A program made the position numbers and the translations under genes. Source: Isoperla grammatica (Eukaryota > Arthropoda > Insecta > Plecoptera > Perlodidae). Taken from it: a stretch of 64,000 nt of DNA. Every line of letters starts with the position of its first letter. The first letter of the stretch is position 1. The DNA is taken from NCBI GenBank assembly GCA_945910005.1, contig OX246749.1, positions 28,186,444 through 28,250,443 on the forward strand. Direction: 5' to 3'. This document shows, in pieces, positions 35,496 through 47,943 of the stretch. The notes under the pieces are model-generated. The model was not told where the DNA came from. It did not search any database and saw nothing but the letters and a program-made list of their open reading frames with translations.

Positions 35496-36359
35496 TTTTT
35501 GTAAGTGTGACCTCTTTGATTTGTAACGGTTTGTCTTCTCCGTTTTGGGATTGGCCTCTGTTTTGCAAATTTTTTGCATTTTTGTTTAGTATATAGTTCT
35601 CACAAGTCTGCCTTACGCATGCTTTCGGCACAGGCAACGGGCTCTTAGCCAATCAGAGATCGGTATTTGCGCGGGTGTGTCTCGGGCGGTTTGCTGGTTG
35701 GCTACGAGTGCCTGGCCGGTGACGAAAGCAAGTGCAAGTGTAGGTGATCTTGGGCCAAGTATACTAAACAATTTGAGCGTTTGGCTAGTTAGAAAAGGAA
35801 ATAAAACCCACGTTTGCATTATTGATATTATTGTTTGTTTCTTTACGACGTACTAGATAGCTTGGTCATATCACACATCATCGACATCGTCACACGGGCT
35901 GAAAGCAGTTGTGAGGTTTATAAGGGAGGGGGCGTGATTGCTTGGTAAGAGTTCTAACAGTAAACAGGGCGGACTCAATCCAAGCATTCACTTGTTACAG
36001 TGGGAAACATAAACAAACCTTCAGGCATAATGGATCGTAGCCGGAATCTTGCCGGCGAGCTCCCGAATTCTCGCCCCAAAAATCAACACCCTTTCCGAAT
36101 ACTAATGTACACCTAAAGCTCGGACTATTATCGAAGTCCTTAACGCCAAGTTACACGATTAAGAAACTCACGCGAGTTTATAACCATCTCCGATACACGA
36201 CAGAATAATAACAGATACAAACAATATATAATAATAATATATACAAATATATATGTATGTATAAAATATACAACATAATATATAAAAATAATACAAAATA
36301 GACAAAAATAGAATAATATGATAGATAGATTCTCATATGCTAATGGTCACGTGTTACAA
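35496..36359. other. Intron segment retaining paralogue homology
   Basis: Within the first intron of gene A. The stretch about 36070-36145 (CCTTTCCGAATACTAATG, GGACTATTATC) matches about 60440-60490 ahead of gene B exon 1 (CCTTTCCGAATACCAAAG, GGACTATTATC). In gene B this lies only about 50 bases before the exon-1 acceptor; in gene A about 2 kb of repeats has come between. Confidence 0.6.
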
Positions 36360-37092
36360 TAACTAGGAAAACGCTCTGTTTGACGCGTTGATAAGCGAGC
36401 GCGTCCAGATCTACGAACGTTCTGGCGAAAAGATCTCAAAGCTAATATAAACAACAATTAACAACAATTCAAGAATGCACATTGCAAAAATTGTTCTAAT
36501 TCCCATAGCTATTATAATTCCCAATATTGTTGAATGCAGTGCCATGTGCGTTGCTAAGAATTTTCTTTGTCATGTTTTCGCCGCGGTCCGCCACCGTTAC
36601 TAACAGTTATTGACAGCAATAGAAATGTAATTTCTGCCTCTAATACGTATCCGATCGCGTCTAAATTAGTATATTCGTGGCCGGATGAAAAAGTACTACA
36701 AGATAGCCACCTCACATTTTGTTGTTACTGTTTTTCAGAAAAATATTTTCGAGTAACTTTTGTGTAACTTTGCCAATATTGATCAGGGAGCCATTAAATG
36801 AACATATTCGTGCCCGGAAAAAGCTTTAAAAACATATAGCCATCTCATATTTTGCTGCCATTTTGTTTCAGAAAAATATTTTGCAGTAACTATGGTGTAA
36901 CTTTGTAACTTTTCAAACGATTTTGCCTCAAAACTATACACCTTCCATCCACATTGAGGCTTGTGGATGGTTCAAATTTCAAGTTGATCGAACTATCCGT
37001 TCGACCGCTATCGACGGACATAAAAAAAAAAAAAAAAAACAGAACGAAGTGCCATAAGAGTCTCGTGGAAACGCTCGCTTCGCTCGCTTAAT
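36360..37092 (+). repeat. 0.8-kb dispersed family, copy 4
   Basis: Starts AACTAGGAAAACGCTCTG and ends CGCTTCGCTCGCTTAATT. It contains the same internal landmarks as copies 2 and 3 but has a shorter A-rich tract. Confidence 0.85.
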
Positions 37093-37139
37093 TAACGAGT
37101 TTTTACTAGAGCTCGCTAAATAAACTCGCTAGGAACTTG

Positions 37140-38140
37140 AACAAGTTGGACAAGTTTCAAGCTAGCGCGAGCTGGCTCGCCCGTGTATCGGTCTGCCGGC
37201 GAGTTCCATGCTATCAAGTGCAAGTTTACTCGAAGCGAGGAGCTCGCGCGAGCTGGCTCGCCCGTGTATCGGTCTGCCGGCGAGTTTCATGCTATCAAGT
37301 GCAAGTCTACTCGTATCTCGCGCGAGCTGGCTCGCCCGTGTATCGGTCTGCCGGCGAGTTCCATGCTATCAAGTGCAAGTCTACTCGAAGCGAGGAGCTC
37401 GCGCGAGCTGGCTCGCCCGTGTATTAGTCTGCCGGCGAGTTTCATGCTATCAAGTGCAAGTCTACTCGAAGCGAGGAGCTCGCGCGAGTTGGCTCGCCCG
37501 TTTATCGGTCTGCCGGCGAGGTTCATGCTATCAAGTGCAAGTCTACTCGTAGCGAGGAGCTCGCGTGAGCTGGCTCGCCCGTGTATGGGTCTGCCGGCGA
37601 GTTCCATGCTATCAAGTGCAAGTATACTCGTAGCGAGGAGCTCGCGCGAGTTGGCTCGCCCGTTTATCGGTCTGCCGGCGAGGTTCATGCTATCAAGTGC
37701 AAGTCTACTCGTAGCGAGGAGCTCGCGCGAGTTGGCTCGCCCGTTTATCGGTCTGCCGGCGAGGTTCATGCTATCAAGTGCAAGTATACTCGTAGCGAGG
37801 AGCTCGCGCGAGTTGGCTCGCCCGTTTATCGGTCTGCCGGCGAGGTTCATGCTATCAAGTGCAAGTATACTCGTAGCGAGGAGCTCGCGCGAGTTGGCTC
37901 GCCCGTTTATCGGTCTGCCGGCGAGGTTCATGCTATCAAGTGCAAGTCTACTCTAGCGACGAGCTCGCGCGAGCTGACTTGCCCGTTTATCGGTCTGCCG
38001 GCGAGTTCCATGCTATCAAGTGCAAGTATACTCGTAGCGAGGAGCTCGCGCGAGTTGGCTCGCCCGTTTATCGGTCTGCCGGCGAGTTTTACGCTATCAA
38101 GTGCAAGTATACTCGTAGCGAGGAGCTCGCGCGAGCCAAC
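37140..38140. repeat. 81-bp tandem array, about 12 units
   Basis: Units of about 81 bp built on GAGCTCGCGCGAG, TGGCTCGCCCGT, TCGGTCTGCCGGCGAG and GCTATCAAGTGCAAG. Because 81 is 27 codons, several frames on both strands stay open across the array (up to 257 codons). They have no start context or unique flanks and are not supported as genes. The array lies just upstream of the exon-1 array of lectin gene A. Confidence 0.95.
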
Positions 38141-38207
38141 TATCGCGAGTTTCTAAATCGTGTAACGTGGCGGGCGTTAATCAAACCCAATCTAAATTGA
38201 TTGCTCC

Positions 38208-41200
38208 CTTGTGCTGCAGAATGTTGGTGCTCGTCTCCTCTCTGCTGTTGTGCGCCTGCGCCAATGGTCTGGCGGGGGGAGAGGGGAACAGAGCGGCCTC
38301 CTCCCCTCTCATGTATCACACATACGCAGACGCTGGCCGCTACCTCTTTGTACCTTGTGCTGCAGAATGTTGGTGCTCGTCTCCTCTCTGCTGTTGTGCG
38401 CCTGCGCCAATGGTCTGGCGGGGGTTGAGGGGAACAGAGCGGCCCCCTCCCCTCTCATGTATCACACATACGCAGACGCTGGCCGCTACCTCTTTGTACC
38501 TTGTGCTGCAGAATGTTGGTGCTCGTCTCCTCTCTGCTGTTGTGCCCCTGCGCCAATGGTCTGGCGGGGGGAGAGGGGAACAGAGCAACCCCCTCCCCTC
38601 TCGTGTATCACACATACGCAGACGCTGGCCGCTACCTCTTTGTACCTTGTGCTGCAGAATGTTGGTGCTCGGCTCCTCTCTGCTGTTGTGCGCCTGCGCC
38701 AATGGTCTGGCGGGGGGAGAGGGGAACAGAGCGGCCCCCTCCCCTCTCGTGTATCACACATACGCAGACGCTGGCCGCTACCTCTTTGTACCTTGTGCTG
38801 CAGAATGTTGGTGCTCGTCTCCTCTCTGCTGTTGTGCGCCTGCGCCAATGGTCTGGCGGGGGGAGAGGGGAACAGAGCGGCCCCCTCCCCTCTCGTGTAT
38901 CACACATACGCAGACGCTGGCCGCTACCTCTTTGTACCTTGTGCTGCAGAATGTTGGTGCTCGTCTCCTCTCTGCTGTTGTGCGCCTGCGCCAATGGTCT
39001 GGCGGGGGGAGAGGGGAACAGAGCGGCCCCCTATCACACATACGCAGACGCTGGCCGCTACCTCTTTGTACCTTGTGCTGCAGAATGTTGGTGCTCGTCT
39101 CCTCTCTGCTGTTGTGCGCCTGCGCCAATGGTCTGGCGGGGGGAGAGGGGAACAGAGCGGCCCCCGCCCCTCTCATGTATCACACATACGCAGACGCTGG
39201 CCGCTACCTCTTTGTACCTTGTGCTGCAGAATGTTGGTGCTCGTCTCCACTCTGCTGTTGTGCGCCTGCGCCAATGGTCTGGCGGGGGGAGAGGGGAACA
39301 GAGCGGCCCCCGCCCCTCTCATGTATCACACATACGCAGACGCTGGCCGCTACCTCTTTGTACCTTGTGCTGCAGAATGTTGGTGCTCGTCTCCTCTCTG
39401 CTGTTGTGCGCCTGCGCCAATGGTCTGGCGGGGGGTGAGGGGAACAGAGCGGCCCCCTCCCCTCTCATGTATCACACATACGCAGACGCTGGCCGCTACC
39501 TCTTTGTACCTTGTGCTGCAGAATGTTGGTGCTCGTCTCCTCTCTGCTGTTGTGCGCCTGCGCCAATGGTCTGGCGGGGGGAGAGGGGAACAGAGCGGCC
39601 CCCGCCCCTCTCATGTATCACACATACGCAGACGCTGGCCGCTACCTCTTTGTACCTTGTGCTGCAGAATGTTGGTGCTCGTCTCCTCTCTGCTGTTGTG
39701 CGCCTGCGCCAATGGTCTGGCGGGGGGTGAGGGGAACAGAGCGGCCCCCTCCCCTCTCATGTATCACACATACGCAGACGCTGGCCGCTACCTCTTTGTA
39801 CCTTGTGCTGCAGAATGTTGGTGCTCGTCTCCTCTCTGCTGTTGTGCGCCTGCGCCAATGGTCTGGCGGGGGGTGAGGGGAACAGAGCGGCCCCCTCCCC
39901 TCTCGTGTATCACACATACGCAGACGCTGGCCGCTACCTCTTTGTACCTTGTGCTGCAGAATGTTGGTGCTCGTCTCCTCTCTGCTGTTGTGCGCCTGCG
40001 CCAATGGTCTGGCGGGGGGAGAGGGGAACAGAGCGGCCCCCTCCCCTCTCGTGTATCACACATACGCAGACGCTGGCCGCTACCTCTTTGTACCTTGTGC
40101 TGCAGAATGTTGGTGCTCGTCTCCTCTCTGCTGTTGTGCGCCTGCGCCAATGGTCTGGCGGGGGGAGAGGGGAACAGAGCGGCCCCCTCCCCTCTCGTGT
40201 ATCACACATACGCAGACGCTGGCCGCTACCTCTTTGTACCTTGTGCTGCAGAATGTTGGTGCTCGTCTCCTCTCTGCTGTTGTGCGCCTGCGCCAATGGT
40301 CTGGCGGGGGGAGAGGGGAACAGAGCGGCCCCCTATCACACATACGCAGACGCTGGCCGCTACCTCTTTGTACCTTGTGCTGCAGAATGTTGGTGCTCGT
40401 CTCCTCTCTGCTGTTGTGCGCCTGCGCCAATGGTCTGGCGGGGGGAGAGGGGAACAGAGCGGCCCCCGCCCCTCTCATGTATCACACATACGCAGACGCT
40501 GGCCGCTACCTCTTTGTACCTTGTGCTGCAGAATGTTGGTGCTCGTCTCCACTCTGCTGTTGTGCGCCTGCGCCAATGGTCTGGCGGGGGGAGAGTGGAA
40601 CAGAGCGGCCCCCTCCCCTCTCGTGTATCACACATACGCAGACGCTGGCCGCTACCTCTTTGTACCTTGTGCTGCAGTATGTTGGTGCTCGTCTCCTCTC
40701 TGCTGTTGTGCGCCTGCGCCAATGGTCTGGCGGGGGGAGAGGGGAACAGAGCAGCCCCCTCCCCTCTCGAGTATCACACATACGCAGTCGCTGGCCGCTA
40801 ACTCTTTGAACCTTGTGCTGCAGAATGTTGGTGCTCGTCTCCTCTCTGCTGTTGTGCGCCTGCGCCAATGGTCTGGCGGGGGGAGAGGGGAACAGAGCGG
40901 CCCCCTCCCCTCTCGTGTATCACACATACGCAGACGCTGGCCGCTACCTCTTTGTACCTTGTGCTGCAGAATGTTGGTGCTCGTCTCCTCTCTGCTGTTG
41001 TGCGCCTGCGCCAATGGTCTGGCGGGGGGAGAGGGGAACAGAGCGGCCCCCTCCCCTCTCGTGTATCACACATACGCAGACGCTGGCCGCTACCTCTTTG
41101 TACCTTGTGCTGTAGAATGTTGGTGCTCGTCTCCTCTCTGCTGTTGTGCGCCTGCGCCAATGGTCTGGCGGGGGGAGAGGGGAACAGAGCGGCCCCCTAT

Positions 41201-44128
41201 CACACATACGCAGACGCTGGCCGCTACCTCTTTGTACCTTGTGCTGCAGAATGTTGGTGCTCGTCTCCTCTCTGCTGTTGTGCGCCTGCGCCAATGGTCT
41301 GGCGGGGGGAGAGGGGAACAGAGCGGCCCCCTCCCCTCTCGTGTATCACACATACGCAGACGCTGGCCGCTACCTCTTTGTACCTTGTGCTGCAGAATGT
41401 TGGTGCTCGTCTCCTCTCTGCTGTTGTGCGCCTGCGCCAATGGTCTGGCGGGGGGAGAGGGGAACAGAGCGGCCCCCTCCCCTCTCGTGTATCACACATA
41501 CGCAGACGCTGGCCGCTACCTCTTTGTACCTTGTGCTGCAGAATGTTGGTGCTCGTCTCCTCTCTGCTGTTGTGCGCCTGCGCCAATGGTCTGGCGGGGG
41601 GAGAGGGGAACAGAGCGGCCCCCTATCACACATACGCAGACGCTGGCCGCTACCTCTTTGTACCTTGTGCTGCAGAATGTTGGTGCTCGTCTCCTCTCTG
41701 CTGTTGTGCGCCTGCGCCAATGGTCTGGCGGGGGGAGAGGGGAACAGAGCGGCCCCCGCCCCTCTCATGTATCACACATACGCAGACGCTGGCCGCTACC
41801 TCTTTGTACCTTGTGCTGCAGAATGTTGGTGCTCGTCTCCACTCTGCTGTTGTGCGCCTGCGCCAATGGTCTGGCGGGGGGAGAGGGGAACAGAGCGGCC
41901 CCCTCCCCTCTCGTGTATCACACATACGCAGACGCTGGCCGCTACCTCTTTGTACCTTGTGCTGCAGTATGTTGGTGCTCGTCTCCTCTCTGCTGTTGTG
42001 CGCCTGCGCCAATGGTCTGGCGGGGGGAGAGGGGAACAGAGCAGCCCCCTCCCCTCTCGAGTATCACACATACGCAGTCGCTGGCCGCTAACTCTTTGAA
42101 CCTTGTGCTGCAGAATGTTGGTGCTCGTCTCCTCTCTGCTGTTGTGCGCCTGCGCCAATGGTCTGGCGGGGGGAGAGGGGAACAGAGCGGCCCCCTCCCC
42201 TCTCGTGTATCACACATACGCAGACGCTGGCCGCTACCTCTTTGTACCTTGTGCTGCAGAATGTTGGTGCTCGTCTCCTCTCTGCTGTTGTGCGCCTGCG
42301 CCAATGGTCTGGCGGGGGGAGAGGGGAACAGAGCGGCCCCCTCCCCTCTCGTGTATCACACATACGCAGACGCTGGCCGCTACCTCTTTGTACCTTGTGC
42401 TGCAGTATGTTGGTGCTCGTCTCCTCTCTGCTGTTGTGCGCCTGCGCCAATGGTCTGGCGGGGGGAGAGGGGAACAGAGCAGCCCCCTCCCCTCTCGAGT
42501 ATCACACATACGCAGTCGCTGGCCGCTAACTCTTTGAACCTTGTGCTGCAGAATGTTGGTGCTCGTCTCCTCTCTGCTGTTGTGCGCCTGCGCCAATGGT
42601 CTGGCGGGGGGAGAGGGGAACAGAGCGGCCCCCTCCCCTCTCGTGTATCACACATACGCAGACGCTGGCCGCTACCTCTTTGTACCTTGTGCTGCAGAAT
42701 GTTGGTGCTCGTCTCCTCTCTGCTGTTGTGCGCCTGCGCCAATGGTCTGGCGGGGGGAGAGGGGAACAGAGCGGCCCCCTCCCCTCTCGTGTATCACACA
42801 TACGCAGACGCTGGCCGCTACCTCTTTGTACCTTGTGCTGTAGAATGTTGGTGCTCGTCTCCTCTCTGCTGTTGTGCGCCTGCGCCAATGGTCTGGCGGG
42901 GGGAGAGGGGAACAGAGCGGCCCCCTATCACACATACGCAGACGCTGGCCGCTACCTCTTTGTACCTTGTGCTGCAGAATGTTGGTGCTCGTCTCCTCTC
43001 TGCTGTTGTGCGCCTGCGCCAATGGTCTGGCGGGGGGAGAGGGGAACAGAGCGGCCCCCGCCCCTCTCATGTATCACACATACGCAGACGCTGGCCGCTA
43101 CCTCTTTGTACCTTGTGCTGCAGAATGTTGGTGCTCGTCTCCTCTCTGCTGTTGTGCGCCTGCGCCAATGGTCTGGCGGGGGGAGAGGGGAACAGAGCGG
43201 CCCCCGCCCCTCTCATGTATCACACATACGCAGACGCTGGCCGCTACCTCTTTGTACCTTGTGCTGCAGAATGTTGGCGCTCGTCTCCTCTCTGCTGTTG
43301 TGCGCCTGCGCCAATGGTCTGGCGGGGGGAGAGGGGAACAGAGCGGCCCCCTCCCCTCTCGAGTATCACACATACGCAGACGCTGGCCGCTACCTCTTTG
43401 TACCTTGTGCTGCAGATTGTTGGTGCTCGTCTCCTCTCTGCTGTTGTGCGCCTGCGCCAATGGTCTGGCGGGGGGAGAGGGGAACAGAGCGGCCCCCTCC
43501 CCTCTCGTGTATCACACATACGCAGACGCTGGCCGCTACCTCTTTGTACCTTGTGCTGCAGAATGTTGGTGCTCGTCTCCTCTCTGCTGTTGTGCGCCTG
43601 CGCCAATAGTCTGGCGGGGGGAGAGGGGAACAGAGCGGCCCCCTCCCCTCTCGTGTATCACACATACGCAGACGCTGGCCGCTACCTCTTTGTACCTTGT
43701 GCTGCAGAATGTTGGTGCTCGTCTCCTCTCTGCTGTTGTGCGCCTGCGCCAATGGTCTGGCGGGGGGAGAGGGGAACAGAGCGGCCCCCTCCCCTCTCGT
43801 GTATCACACATACGCAGACGCTGGCCGCTACCTCTTTGTACCTTGTGCTGCAGAATGTTGGTGCTCGTCTCCTCTCTGCTGTTGTGCGCCTGCGCCAATA
43901 GTCTGGCGGGGGGAGAGGGGAACAGAGCGGCCCCCTCCCCTCTCGTGTATCACACATACGCAGACGCTGGCCGCTACCTCTTTGTACCTTGTGCTGCAGA
44001 ATGTTGGTGCTCGTCTCCTCTCTGCTGTTGTGCGCCTGCGCCAATGGTCTGGCGGGGGGAGAGGGGAACAGAGCGGCCCCCTCCCCTCTCGTGTATCACA
44101 CATACGCAGACGCTGGCCGCTACCTCTT
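38208..44128 (+). repeat. 146-bp array of lectin exon 1 plus acceptor, 41 units
   Basis: Forty-one units of 146 bp (five are 134 bp, missing 12 bases after GCGGCCCCCT). Each carries intron sequence CTTGTGCTGCAG (an acceptor), then AATG and the first 128 bases of lectin exon 1, including the start codon and the whole signal peptide. Only the last unit (ATG at 44001) continues into the remaining exon sequence. Gene B has two such units at 60535-60821. Since 146 is not a multiple of three, the plus strand stays open through all frames, producing an artificial 1,896-codon frame (38211-43901) and many nested ones. A few units carry variants (GCAGTATG, GCAGATTG, TGTAGAATG) that alter the ATG or acceptor. 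Confidence 0.97.
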
Positions 44129-47100
44129 CGACCCGACACCGCAGAACTGGACAGACGCATCCAAGGTACAGTTACAGGAAACTCAATGCTATAGAGGTTC
44201 AAATCAAAGGACTCATAAACTTTTTAAAGCACTTATGTGTATTATGACATAAAACAACTCAGTACCAAAACAGAACACCACTCGTAACATAAGTTTATGT
44301 CACCAGGTGTGTAGGACGTACAACGGCCACCTGGCCTTCCCCAAGACCCAAGACGAGGCAGATGCGTTGTGGAGTATCATGACCCGATACAACGTGGTAC
44401 CCTTACTGTACACCACTCGTAACATGAGTCTATGTCACCAGGTGTGTAGGACGTACAACGGCCACCTGGCCTTCCCCAAGACCCAAGGCGAGGTAGAAGC
44501 GTTGTGGAGTATCATGACCCGATACAACGTGGTACCCTAACTGAACACCACTCGTAACATGAGTCTATGTCACCAGGTGTGTAGGACGTACAACGGCCAC
44601 CTGGCCTTCCCCAAGACCCAAGACGAGGCAGATGCGTTGTGGAGTATCATGACCCGATACAACGTGGTACCCTAACTGTACACCACTCGTAACATGAGTC
44701 TATGTCACCAGGTGTGTAGGACGTACAACGGCCACCTGGCCTTCCCCAAGACCCAAGACGAGGCAGATGCGTTGTGGAGTATCATGACCCGATACAACCT
44801 GGTACCCTTACTGTACACCACTCGTAACATGAGTCTATGTCACCAGGTGTGTAGGACGTACAACGGCCACCTGGCCTTCCCCAAGACCCAAGACGAGGCA
44901 GATGCGTTGTGGAGTATCATGACCCGATACAACGTGGTACCCTAACTGAACACCACTCGTAACATGAGTCTATGTCACCAGGTGTGTAGGACGTACAACG
45001 GCCACCTGGCCTTCCCCAAGACCCAAGACGAGGCAGATGCGTTGTGGAGTATCATGACCCGATACAACGTGCAACAGGTCCACGCCGGCTTCCACGACCA
45101 GTTCGTAGAGGGCGAGTATTACACAGCCAAAGGTACGATGGACGTTCATAGTCGGGCATTGCTCTCTGACAACGGGTCAAGTTCCCGCCGTACCCTAGAT
45201 GTGTGTTTGAGACACTTTTCTCTCCAGGTAGACTGATGAACGAAACGAGCTTTAACAAGTGGTCGGTCGGGGCCCCCGTTGGTGGTTCATCGCTCAACTG
45301 TGGTGGACTAAGAGGTGATGGTCTTGTGGACGTGGCCTGCAAGGACATCATACCGTCCATCTGTGAAGAGAACGAGCCGTAAGTCCCTCTGTTTCACCAT
45401 TTCTCTCTTCCTTTTGGGAGGCGCAACGGATAAGAGATCGCAGCACTGTCGCCGTGTTAGGTTCATCCATCTTCACCACGTTGGTTTCTCCATTAGATTT
45501 GTATGCGTGCAGGCCGGTACGTTGTACCATGAAATCTTCGTGAATTATATTTAAAAATGACAGAAGATGTGTAAAATAATTCTCACATAAAAGGTTTATA
45601 ATTTGGCTACAATTAGTATTGGATTTTATACGTGTTTATAGTAAAAATACGAGATTTGGTAGCTCGAATCTCAGCGTGGCAAAGTGGCCATTCCTGATTG
45701 GCTTATTCAGTCTATGGCCTAATCAGGTACTATCAATTACATTATTCTTCTGTTTCCGCAATACATTGACCTACTCTAAGCTGAATAACTCATTTATAAA
45801 TTCAATGCCAGTAAATTACTACACAATTTCGAATATATTGGCGACTTTCTTGGGACAAGTTATACTGTCATGGGCTGATTCTCGCACGCAACACACGACA
45901 CTAATCTGGATCTACCTGCTGAATTATACATTATTTTTATTATGTGATAATTTATTATTATTCATAATTCATTACTCAACAGCTTATTTGTAATAAGAAT
46001 TCATGCATCAAACATGGAAACTTCGTCAACAAGAGTTTTGTTTTCTCAATTATTCTTCAATTGGTGAAAAACTTATCATCGGATTTTGACGTGAGTTATG
46101 TTAAAATATTCAAGAAACCTTCGAGACTAAAAATAAAAAAATGTTCTAGATAGAAAGTTCCCCGAACGAAAATTCACAGCATGCAGTAATATGCAGGGTG
46201 TGTATTTTGCACGGCCTAATAGCACCTTGGTTCACGCACCCTTAAATGATTTGCATGCTGTGAATTTTTGTTCAGGGCACTTTTGATCTTAAAAGTTTAA
46301 TTATTTCTAGTCTTAAAGGTTTTGTACGTATTTAAACATAACTCTAGTCCATATCCGATGTTTAGTTTTTTGCTAATTGCCAAATTTCATAGACGACGAA
46401 ATACGCTACATTAAAATAAGCTAGGAGACCGACCCGACCATGTTTACAGTTTTAATCCACCAAACTCTAGTTCATTCTCGTCTCACCAGACTGAGTACTC
46501 GAGCGCTGCGCTTCCCAATTGATTTTTCTTTTTATATTTTCTACAATTTACACGAGTTATTCCGTAATAAGTAATGTTAACGAAAGTTTGTTTTAATCTT
46601 GCTATATGTCGTTAAGTTGCGATTATAAAATGTACTATAGTATAAACTTATTATAAGAGGATATTGTCAGGATTTATCATTGGACATGTTATTGTTTTCT
46701 GATCCATACAACAGGTACCTGATTAATGATTCTTATATCAGTCAAAGATGCATTATACTGTTTTCCAAAAACTAATTCCGTCCTATAATTTATTATCACT
46801 ATTTCACTATTCGTCATTCGTTTATATCATTGTTTTGGCGTAGTGGTTATTTGTATTATAACAAGTTGAAATACATATCTTACAGTTCTGGCTCCGCCGG
46901 ATTCCTGGACTATCAGTACATCGAGGGTCACGGGTTCTACAAGTTGTATGCAAGGTTGTCTTATTGGCCTGACGCAATGAAGTCCTGCTACAACGAAGGA
47001 TCTCACCTGTTGCTTCTCAACTCACAAGAGGAACTCACGGCCGTGTTCGCAAGGTTGAACCTCACTTCGCAATATGACGTAGTGTGGGTCGGTGCTCACC

Positions 47101-47943
47101 ATCTCCACGCGGACCGAGACTTCGTCACCATCTTCGGTAAGAGATCCCAATAAATATCACGATCATTTTACACTATTTCCATGTCCGCAGGCGTTGTAGA
47201 ACCAGGCAGTAACTAGCAGCAAATGTAGTTCCTTACCCATTTAGATGTTAAAACGAGACTGACTAGTGATGGGCTTCTTAATGATTCTTAAAATTTGATT
47301 TACCCATACAATTAAGCTCCCCAAAAAGTAAAAATTTCGTTTGAAAAATCGATTTTCATTTTTTGTTTCTCTTATGGTATGGTTTTCATTGGAAATCAAA
47401 ATAAGAAAGCGAAAAAAGAACATGCGAAAGGGAATTGAGGGCTTAATCCTACCATACGCGTACGAAATAGAATTGTTTTGTATGTTATTGTTCTTGAATA
47501 CCTGAATAGAATAACGTTGTAACAAACATTGTGTTAATTCTGAGCTAATCGATGAAAAGTTTGTATTATGTACAACGTTTATCCACGAACGAAAACTTTG
47601 AAATTTAAAAATCCGGGTGACAACAATTTGCCGACAGGTGGCGTTTGGTCAGTGTTGAGATTTGCATAGTCAACATTTTTCCGCTCAACTCCATATCGAC
47701 AATAAAAAACGTTATTTTCAACCTCATTCCATTCACATATTCAAATGTATTGTGTAGTTTACGTATACTTATGTTTTTTTGTTTGCAGATGACTCTCTGG
47801 AGTCAACCGGGTACAACACCTGGTATCCTGGTGAACCAAGTGGGTCGAACACACAGTTCCCGTTTGTGTCCGTCAGCCTTCGCGGGTATCTCATTGGTTT
47901 ACATGAATTATACTTCGTTTGTGAATACAACCCTTCCTCATGA
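44001..47943 (+). CDS. Secreted two-domain C-type lectin, gene A
   Basis: Five coding exons: 44001-44165, 44982-45132, 45228-45378, 46886-47136 and 47789-47943 (TGA). They total 873 bases and 290 residues. Donors are AAG|GTACAG, AAAG|GTACGA, CC|GTAAGT and CG|GTAAGA; acceptors are CACCAG, CTCCAG, TTACAG and TTGCAG. Phases 0, 1, 2 and 1 all match. Residues 1-18 (MLVLVSSLLLCACANGLA) are a signal peptide. Domain 1 (about 33-154) has NWTDASKVC, GHLAFPKTQDEADAL, NKWSVGAP and four canonical cysteines (57, 130, 143, 151). Domain 2 (about 165-286) has WPDAMKSC, SHLLLLNSQEEL, VVWVGAHH, WYPGEPSG and VCEYN, but only the outer cysteine pair (190, 284). Sequons lie at N49, N110 and N214. Domain 1 lacks EPN/QPD and WND, so calcium-dependent sugar binding is unlikely; domain 2 has EPS only. 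Family knowledge suggests extracellular recognition or innate immunity; that role is inferred. No AATAAA follows closely. Confidence 0.9.
44274..45071 (+). repeat. 135-bp array of lectin exon 2 plus acceptor, 6 units (gene A)
   Basis: Exon-2 starts (after CACCAG) recur at 44307, 44442, 44577, 44712, 44847 and 44982. Each unit is 90 bases of exon 2 plus 45 bases of intron ending in the acceptor. Only the last unit continues into the rest of exon 2. At 45 codons the unit keeps frame, but CCCTAACTG places a stop in units 2, 3 and 5. Use of an early acceptor with read-through would therefore truncate the protein. Confidence 0.96.
45416..46517. mobile_element. ~1.1-kb insertion in intron 3 of lectin gene A
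   Basis: Gene A intron 3 is 1,507 bases; gene B intron 3 is 349 bases and aligns to both ends of it (CTCTTCCTxTT before, TTTTTCTTTT and CGAGTxATTCC after). The extra sequence in A contains a ~260-bp MITE-like inverted repeat. Its arms at about 46088-46182 and 46252-46345 contain GAACGAAAATTCACAGCATG and its complement. A 124-codon open frame (45619-45993) in the insertion has no recognisable family. Confidence 0.6.

Noticed and set aside
37183..38156. Frames of 257, 214 and 191 codons in the 81-bp array
   Set aside because: Unit length is a multiple of three, so several frames are open on both strands; no unique coding flank or domain.
38211..43901. 1,896-codon plus-strand open frame
   Set aside because: Produced by 41 tandem copies of a stop-poor 146-bp unit read through all frames. 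The real use of the sequence is lectin exon 1 in the last unit only.
38340..44202. Series of ~120-codon minus-strand frames repeating every 146 bases
   Set aside because: Antisense shadow of the exon-1 array, with the same start and stop in each unit.
45619..45993. 124-codon plus-strand frame in intron 3 of lectin gene A
   Set aside because: Inside an insertion absent from gene B; hydrophobic, AT-driven composition and no ATG-supported family.
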